Below the pieces are notes generated by a model, which did no database searches, was not told the DNA's origin, and saw only the letters and a list, made by a program, of their open reading frames with translations. Below are positions 5,231 to 5,421 of a stretch of 5,421 bases of DNA, in pieces. Position 1 is the stretch's first letter, and each line of letters starts with the position of its first letter. Both the position numbers and the translations under genes were made by a program. This stretch comes from an uncultured Peptostreptococcaceae bacterium (GTDB lineage Bacteria; Bacillota; Clostridia; Peptostreptococcales; Anaerovoracaceae). Location of the stretch: positions 1 to 5,421 of the forward strand of contig CAJOQI010000098.1 of assembly GCA_905236895.1 (NCBI GenBank), given 5' to 3'.

Positions 5231-5421
5231 TTATGTAAGATATCTTTCAACAAAGTCAGCGGCGGTGATTATCCCAATACCTTCATATTCCTTAATGTCC
5301 AGTAGGTCATCATCTCCGCTGACTATATATAAAGCCTTTGCATCTACAGCGCAATTGATGAATTTATCATCATCTGGATCACGACATACAGACACGCTAG
5401 TATGAGGCTCAATCAAAGTTA
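5231..5421 (-). CDS. PIN-domain protein, C-terminal part (putative toxin-antitoxin ribonuclease)
   Basis: Only the last ~63 codons are inside the window; the frame is open to the right edge, and the stop is TAA at 5233-5231. The only candidate start in the window, TTG at 5416, is most likely an internal leucine, because whole PIN proteins of this type are about 130-150 residues. The visible part shows the second half of the fold: CRDPDDDKFINCAVDA, then YIVSGDDDLLDI and GIGIITAADFVERYL. The aspartates in DPDDDKF and SGDDDLL correspond to conserved acidic metal-binding positions of PIN ribonucleases. It resembles the COG1569 'putative toxin component, PIN family' group. An antitoxin gene, if present, would be upstream, outside the window. 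Domain identification is good; a toxin role is inferred from the family. Confidence 0.8.
   Translation of the reverse strand, partial: TLIEPHTSVSVCRDPDDDKFINCAVDAKALYIVSGDDDLLDIKEYEGIGIITAADFVERYLT

Noticed and set aside
5231..5416. A complete 61-residue protein starting at TTG 5416
   Set aside because: The frame is open upstream to the window edge, and the sequence is only the C-terminal half of a PIN domain, so it is a partial gene.

Overview
The window looks like chromosomal DNA from an anaerobic, amino-acid-fermenting member of the Clostridia (Firmicutes). Three things support this: an scfA/scfB (SCIFF ranthipeptide) pair, which is a near-universal clostridial marker; a lysine-fermentation enzyme (3-aminobutyryl-CoA ammonia-lyase) beside a regulator built on the preceding pathway enzyme, 3,5-diaminohexanoate dehydrogenase; and AT-rich intergenic regions with A/G-rich ribosome binding sites. 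I cannot name the species. Seven genes are supported, two of them cut by the window edges. No gap between genes exceeds 300 bases.

Left part (1-1427, minus strand): an open frame of 475 codons runs off the left edge. Its first ~345 residues resemble L-erythro-3,5-diaminohexanoate dehydrogenase (Kdd). They are followed by the start of an AAA+ domain of the NtrC/TyrR enhancer-binding type, so this is most likely a transcription regulator with an enzyme-derived sensor domain. It is divergent from kal (1578-1970, plus), whose product releases ammonia from 3-aminobutyryl-CoA. The 150-base gap holds back-to-back sigma-A-type promoters and a perfect 6-N6-6 inverted repeat. The AAA+ part has a shortened loop without GAFTGA, as I recall for E. 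coli TyrR. A lysine-pathway metabolite could therefore control kal through a sigma-70-type mechanism; this is inference. A strong symmetric terminator (1985-2034) ends kal.

Middle part (2049-4391, minus strand): a three-gene operon, scfA - scfB - rluB. It encodes the six-cysteine precursor peptide, its radical-SAM thioether maturase, and a 23S rRNA pseudouridine synthase. The genes are tightly packed: the scfB ribosome binding site overlaps the scfA stop, and scfB and rluB share an ATGA. The leader contains a long inverted repeat (4433-4464). The operon ends at the same bidirectional terminator as kal.

Right part: a GNAT-family acetyltransferase (4595-5149, plus) is divergent from scfA, again with back-to-back promoters. 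The C-terminal end of a PIN-domain protein (5231-5421, minus) enters from the right edge and is separated from the GNAT gene by a hairpin terminator.
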